Origin: Clostridium sp.
Lineage (GTDB): Bacteria > Bacillota > Clostridia > Clostridiales > Clostridiaceae
NCBI RefSeq assembly: GCF_026168755.1
Contig: NZ_JAPFDR010000018.1
Location: 1-51,955 of the forward strand
Reading direction: 5' to 3'
Length of the DNA: 51,955 nucleotides
Shown: positions 48,577 through 51,955 of the stretch, in pieces
Layout: the number at the start of each line of letters is the position of its first letter
Numbering within the stretch: position 1 is the first letter of the stretch
Position numbers and translations under genes: made by a program
Notes under the pieces: generated by a model
What the model was told of the DNA's origin: nothing
What the model saw: the letters and a program-made list of their open reading frames with translations, nothing else
Databases searched by the model: none

Positions 48577-48825
48577 AAAAAAGGAGCCCTTCCTTCCCAT
48601 ATAAGGGACGAAGAACTCCGTGTTGCCACCCTAATTGATAATAAATTTTCATCTATTATCCACTCTTTATAAAACTAACGGGTTTATCCGTACTGCTCAT
48701 CACAGTCCCTCCAAGGTGGATTCATAAAATATTGTTATCAGTTTTCACCAACCACTGACTCTCTTAAAACAATTACTTTATTACTAGCCTTTTCAACGGT
48801 TTAATTAAATATTTACAATATTAAT
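48577..48825 (-). promoter_or_regulatory. T-box leader of serS (serine-specific)
   Basis: The minus strand carries the T-box AGGGTGGCAACACGG (about 48617-48632), followed by a strong terminator (GGAG...CTCC arms, T-run at 48577-48619). Upstream lies stem I; within it GAATCCACC offers UCC (48718-48720) as the likely serine specifier. Uncharged tRNA-Ser would bind and favour the antiterminator. The assignment rests on the T-box core and the downstream gene. Confidence 0.9.
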
Positions 48826-48831
48826 ATATTT

Positions 48832-48861
48832 AATATATTATAAGCTCCTACTTTTTGTCAA
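48832..48861 (-). promoter_or_regulatory. serS promoter
   Basis: On the minus strand: TTGACA (48856-48861), 18-base spacer, TATATT (48832-48837). It is placed correctly for an RNA that starts just before the T-box stem I. Confidence 0.6.
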
Positions 48862-48933
48862 TACATTTAAATCCCTATTTTGGTAAAGCTATTTATAGGA
48901 ATGAATTTAAATTTTAAAATTATCTCTAAATTA

Positions 48934-49167
48934 TTATTTATTTTGAATATCCCTAGTGCAAATTATATCAACTCCACTATTTAAAATATTCTTACATATA
49001 ATACTTCCCATTTTTATAGGAATACTTACATATAATCTACTGACAACCTTAGACATTTCTATCCATAATCCCTTATCAACTTCATCACTACTTTTAACAG
49101 GAACAACCTTAAACTTCTCACTACCTTTAACTCTAACTACAGAAGTGAAAATATCTTTTTTCTCCAT
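48934..49167 (-). CDS. short DUF1667 family protein
   Basis: Protein of 77 residues that aligns by eye with the C-terminal part of DUF1667 proteins (VVRVKGSEKFKVVPVKSS, PIKMGSIICKNILNSGVDIICTRDI). Full-length members begin with a cysteine-rich segment (CxxC-type) that is missing here. DUF1667 genes normally accompany FAD-dependent glycerol-3-phosphate-dehydrogenase-like proteins, and one is directly upstream, 14 bases away. GGAG lies eight bases before the ATG, so the short form seems to be translated. Confidence 0.75.
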   Translation of the reverse strand: MEKKDIFTSVVRVKGSEKFKVVPVKSSDEVDKGLWIEMSKVVSRLYVSIPIKMGSIICKNILNSGVDIICTRDIQNK

Positions 49168-49181
49168 ACTTACAACTCCTA

Positions 49182-50594
49182 TTATATATCTTTAAACTCC
49201 TTAATTCTGCCTGAAATTATATTTGATTTTTTTGAATCATCTACTATATCAGTAAATTTTCTATCTAACTCTCTAGATAGTATTTGAATTATTTTTTCAT
49301 TACAATAAGCCCCATGACAATTTCCAAATCCAGCTCCTGTTCTTCTTTTAACACCTTTAACAGTTCTAGCACCTAAAGGTCTTCTAATAGAATCAACAAT
49401 TTCTCCTTCTGAAACATTATTACACATACATACTATCTTACCATAACGTTTATCTAGCTTAATAACCTCATTAATTTCATTTCTATCCATTTCTCTAAAT
49501 CTATAGAACTCTCTTCTTTTATCAATGAAATTCTTCTTTAATCTACAATTTAAATTACTGCTAATAGTATCACATAACATTTTTGCTATAGCTGGCGCTA
49601 ATGTAACTTTTCCATAATGAGTTCCTATAACACTAATATATCCCTTATCAATTTTTTGATCATCTACTACAATAGAATCCTTATCATAACTTTCCCTAAA
49701 TAGGTTATTTATATTACTTTTATCTAATCCTTTTAATAATTTAGATGCATATTGTAAATTATCATCTAAACTAGTTTTTTCAATACTTTTTATTCCAATA
49801 AGAGAACCTCCATTTAAAACAGGAGTTGAGACAACAAAAGTATCTTTATCAAAAGTTTTTGTAACAATTCTTTGTAACTTCTTTTCATAATTATCATCAA
49901 GTAAAATATAACTCATATTTTTGAAAGAATTTATTCCATCCTCAAAGTCTTTTTCTTCAACTATCCCTTTTTCATTTATATATATTTCATTTGCAATTGT
50001 ATTTATAACAACCTTACAAGAGAACTTATTCTTATTAGTTACAACCCTAAATCCTTTCGTAACATTTTGTATAGTTAAAACTTCTTCTTCTAATCTAAAA
50101 TTAACTCCATTATCAAATGCAACTTCAGCATATGCAATTGCTAAGTCATAAGGAGCGACTATTGCAACATTTTGAGAGTATAATCCCTTTTTTACTTCCG
50201 TATTAATATTAGGCTCTATTTCATACACCTCATCTGGATCTATTAAATATACTCCATCGATTCCTCGTCTTATAGCTCTTTCATACATCTCTTCTAATTT
50301 AATTACACCATTATCATCATTAACTACTCTTAATGATCCTATTCTTCTAAATGGAACATTAAATTTCTCACATAAATCTTCCATTAATATATTTCCTATA
50401 TACTCTAATCCAGCCATTACATTATTAGATGTTTCTGATCCATCATATACAATAGAAGTATTAACAAATGAAATATCATCTGCTATATCAAACTCTTTTT
50501 CAATTACAGCTATATTTAAATTATATTTAGATAATTCATAAGCAACAGCACATCCAATTATGCCACCACCTAAAACTAAAACATCATAATCCAT
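49182..50594 (-). CDS. FAD-dependent oxidoreductase with BFD-like [2Fe-2S] domain
   Basis: Protein of 470 residues. The N-terminal FAD motif VLGGGIIGCAVAYELS opens a DAO-fold domain (about 1-355). The C-terminal BFD-like domain carries four cysteines (CMC near 410, CHGAYC near 440) for a [2Fe-2S] cluster. This matches the 'glycerol-3-phosphate dehydrogenase-like/LhgO' proteins of Firmicutes, whose substrate is uncertain. Such genes usually have a second FAD oxidoreductase and a DUF1667 gene behind them; here only the short DUF1667 gene follows. NiaR-type repressor and HD genes lie upstream. Confidence 0.87.
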   Translation of the reverse strand: MDYDVLVLGGGIIGCAVAYELSKYNLNIAVIEKEFDIADDISFVNTSIVYDGSETSNNVMAGLEYIGNILMEDLCEKFNVPFRRIGSLRVVNDDNGVIKLEEMYERAIRRGIDGVYLIDPDEVYEIEPNINTEVKKGLYSQNVAIVAPYDLAIAYAEVAFDNGVNFRLEEEVLTIQNVTKGFRVVTNKNKFSCKVVINTIANEIYINEKGIVEEKDFEDGINSFKNMSYILLDDNYEKKLQRIVTKTFDKDTFVVSTPVLNGGSLIGIKSIEKTSLDDNLQYASKLLKGLDKSNINNLFRESYDKDSIVVDDQKIDKGYISVIGTHYGKVTLAPAIAKMLCDTISSNLNCRLKKNFIDKRREFYRFREMDRNEINEVIKLDKRYGKIVCMCNNVSEGEIVDSIRRPLGARTVKGVKRRTGAGFGNCHGAYCNEKIIQILSRELDRKFTDIVDDSKKSNIISGRIKEFKDI

Positions 50595-50611
50595 AATTCA
50601 ATTCCCCTAAT

Positions 50612-51121
50612 TTATAAAATAAAACCATTTTCTTTTAACTCTTCTTTTATTAACTCCATATTTTCAATAGAGTCAGCAGAAATAGTATGGAGATGTACGC
50701 CATTAGTTAATATAGATAATGGCTTTGCATTTATCTCTTTTAATGCATTTCTAAATTTGTTTAAATCATTAAGATTTTTTATCATTAATATCCCTTTTAT
50801 CTCTCCATATAAAGGGTGTTCTACTATAACATCTTCTATTATTCCACCATACTTAACAACTATTTCAAGCTCCTTAATAACGTCCTCTTTATTATGATTT
50901 ACTGCAATAACTGATTTTACCCTACTACTACTATCATCATTAATCATGTATCCATCTGGAGTCGCTATTATATTATTTCCTTTTGCTCTTAAAATAGCTA
51001 TATCCTTAACTATTATTTGTCTTGTTACATTAAATCTCTCAGCTAATATTGTTCCCTTAATAGCTTTTTTTTCTCTTATTAACATTTCAATAATGCTATT
51101 TCTTCTTTCCTCAGCTTTCAT
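50612..51121 (-). CDS. niaR: NiaR-type transcription repressor (HTH + 3H domain)
   Basis: Regulator of 169 residues: N-terminal HTH_11 (IKGTILAERFNVTRQIIVKDIAILRAKG) and a C-terminal 3H domain with the name-giving histidines (VNHNKEDV, VEHPLYGE, GVHLHTIS), which bind metal and niacin-type ligands in the known family. It would repress NAD/niacin genes. No nad or niacin transporter gene is in the window. It lies 15 bases after the HD gene and 17 bases before the FAD oxidoreductase gene, so the four genes to 48934 look like one operon. Confidence 0.87.
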   Translation of the reverse strand: MKAEERRNSIIEMLIREKKAIKGTILAERFNVTRQIIVKDIAILRAKGNNIIATPDGYMINDDSSSRVKSVIAVNHNKEDVIKELEIVVKYGGIIEDVIVEHPLYGEIKGILMIKNLNDLNKFRNALKEINAKPLSILTNGVHLHTISADSIENMELIKEELKENGFIL

Positions 51122-51136
51122 AGTTCACCCCATAAC

Positions 51137-51634
51137 TTAATTTCTATTGTCACTTTCTTTTATTATATCTAATAGTTTATTTCCTTGTATTTTATTACTA
51201 TGATGATATCTAATAGTATCCAAAAATTCTTTATCATATGTATTAAAATGCTTTAATAAATTTGCACCTTTTTCTGCATGATTATAATAAGAATCAACAG
51301 CTTTAATACCATCATATTTTTTTAATTTTCCTTTGGTCATTTTATTTAATATTACTAATACAGATTTTTCAATAATATTAAGTCCATATTCACCTTTTCC
51401 TATATCATGCAATAGCCCTACTTTGGCAACTCTATTCAAATTTATATTTTTTCCCTTTGATAAATGTACAGCATCTTTACTAACTCTAATACAATGTTGT
51501 TTATCTGTTTTTTTTAATTTATTAAATAAATTTTTCTCTCTTTTATTGAGAAATTTATTTACATATTCAGTATCAATATCCTCGGACAATGATTTTAATG
51601 CCCAAACAAATTGTTTAACCCTATATAAAGACAT
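51137..51634 (-). CDS. HD-domain phosphohydrolase
   Basis: Protein of 165 residues with HD-superfamily metal residues: His in KQHCIRVSKDA, HDIGKGEYGLN, NHAEKGANLL and YHHSNK. Length and pattern fit small HDIG-type phosphohydrolases; the substrate is unknown. AAGGTGAT precedes the ATG. Apparently first gene of an operon with niaR, the FAD oxidoreductase and DUF1667. The 190 bases upstream to tRNA-Ala show nothing else I can name. Confidence 0.85.
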   Translation of the reverse strand: MSLYRVKQFVWALKSLSEDIDTEYVNKFLNKREKNLFNKLKKTDKQHCIRVSKDAVHLSKGKNINLNRVAKVGLLHDIGKGEYGLNIIEKSVLVILNKMTKGKLKKYDGIKAVDSYYNHAEKGANLLKHFNTYDKEFLDTIRYHHSNKIQGNKLLDIIKESDNRN

Positions 51635-51795
51635 TTACTTATCACCTTGTTCTTTAACATATATTGTAATACACATTCATATTTATAATACCACTATTAT
51701 AAATAAATTAAAAATATAAAAATCTATTTTATTTAGTTATAATTCTACATCTTAATATTAAAAATATTAACTTAAGTTATTTAAATTTTATAAAA

Positions 51796-51827
51796 CAAAA
51801 AAAGCTACGATTTATATCGTAGCTTTT
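51796..51827 (-). terminator. terminator of the tRNA-Ala transcript
   Basis: Stem AAAGCTACGA/TCGTAGCTTT with a six-base loop and T-run on the minus strand, touching the tRNA CCA end. Confidence 0.85.
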
Positions 51828-51902
51828 GGTGGAGGTAAAGGGATTCGAACCCTTGACCCCTTGCGTGCAAGGCAAGTGCTCTCCCAACTGAGCTATACCC
51901 CC
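51827..51902 (-). tRNA. tRNA-Ala (anticodon UGC)
   Basis: Cloverleaf of 76 bases on the minus strand with CCA. Acceptor GGGGGTA/TACCTCC; anticodon stem CTTGC/GCAAG with loop CTTGCAC gives TGC; T-arm AGGGTTCGAATCCCT. Confidence 0.95.
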
Positions 51903-51907
51903 AAAAA

Positions 51908-51955
51908 TGGTGGACCTTCAGGGACTCGAACCCCGGGCCGACCGGTTATGAGCCG
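51908..51955 (-). tRNA. partial tRNA with CAU anticodon (Met or Ile2)
   Basis: The 3' part of a tRNA cut by the window edge: anticodon loop CTCATAA (anticodon CAT), T-arm CGGGGTTCGAGTCCC-type and CCA end. The 5' half is outside, so elongator Met, initiator Met or Ile(CAU) cannot be separated with certainty. It is in tandem with tRNA-Ala, five bases apart. Confidence 0.85.

Noticed and set aside
48538..48600. Longer serS frame starting at 48600
   Set aside because: It runs through the T-box terminator hairpin, and the family N-terminus MLDLKFLRENPE with a strong ribosome site starts at 48537.
1..51955. CRISPR array, prophage or conjugative element
   Set aside because: No regularly spaced repeats, no integrase, capsid, terminase or transfer genes were seen; the CARF nuclease is the only CRISPR-related trace.

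Overview
The window is a low-GC Firmicutes chromosome segment, most likely Clostridium sensu stricto (Clostridiaceae). Supporting signs are the strong A+T bias, near-perfect AGGAGG-type ribosome sites, a Csp/SleC spore-germination locus, AddAB in place of RecBCD, a T-box in front of serS, a PyrR-type site in front of carAB, and clustered tRNA genes with encoded CCA. The species cannot be fixed from sequence alone. There is no rRNA gene, CRISPR array, prophage or recognisable complete insertion sequence.

Layout. 0.1-5.2 kb: germination pair, sleC and a double-domain csp gene, both on the minus strand. 5.2-8.9 kb: a two-gene regulator operon (DUF3783 and XRE/S24-like), ppiB, a STAS-like DUF4325 gene, murI, and an unknown small gene under a double LexA operator. 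8.9-13.6 kb: carAB with a long attenuator leader that contains a PyrR site, a short leader ORF and a terminator. 13.6-18.5 kb: Uma2-fold nuclease, SDR, SanA-like protein, GNAT and proBA. 18.8-28.4 kb: YjiH-type membrane protein, tRNA-Glu, an ABC-class ATPase with DUF1836, a hemolysin-III (PAQR) protein, an ABC-F protein, TetR divergent from psd, an orphan CARF nuclease of the Card1/Can2 type, and tRNA-Arg. 28.4-33.7 kb: DUF1189, an L,D-transpeptidase, cca, and a WYL regulator divergent from a RibD-type reductase. 33.8-42.7 kb: addBA, GNAT and a ROK sugar kinase. 42.8-43.8 kb: three tRNA-Ser genes, two of them identical and flanking a carbonic anhydrase. 44-47 kb: complete pantothenate operon panG-panB-panC-panD. 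47.2-48.9 kb: serS with its T-box. 48.9-51.6 kb: HD protein, NiaR-type repressor, FAD oxidoreductase with an iron-sulfur domain, and a short DUF1667 protein. The right edge holds tRNA-Ala and the 3' part of a CAU-anticodon tRNA.

How the genes work together. The Csp protein should process pro-SleC, which then degrades spore cortex. CarA and CarB make carbamoyl phosphate, and the leader indicates pyrimidine (UMP) control. PanB, PanG, PanC and PanD form a full route to pantothenate, with PanG as a non-classical ketopantoate reductase. AddA and AddB form the recombination helicase-nuclease. ProB and ProA make glutamate semialdehyde for proline.

Most noteworthy: (i) the carAB leader, where PyrR binding could hide the ribosome site of a 33-codon ORF whose translation would break the terminator; (ii) the SOS-type operator in front of an unrecognised 100-residue protein; (iii) the tandem Csp protease fusion with SleC; (iv) an orphan CARF nuclease without CRISPR; (v) a strong palindromic operator over the promoter of the DUF4325 gene; (vi) panG with no AUG start despite a perfect ribosome site. 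I judged all family names and functions by eye from motifs; no database search was run.
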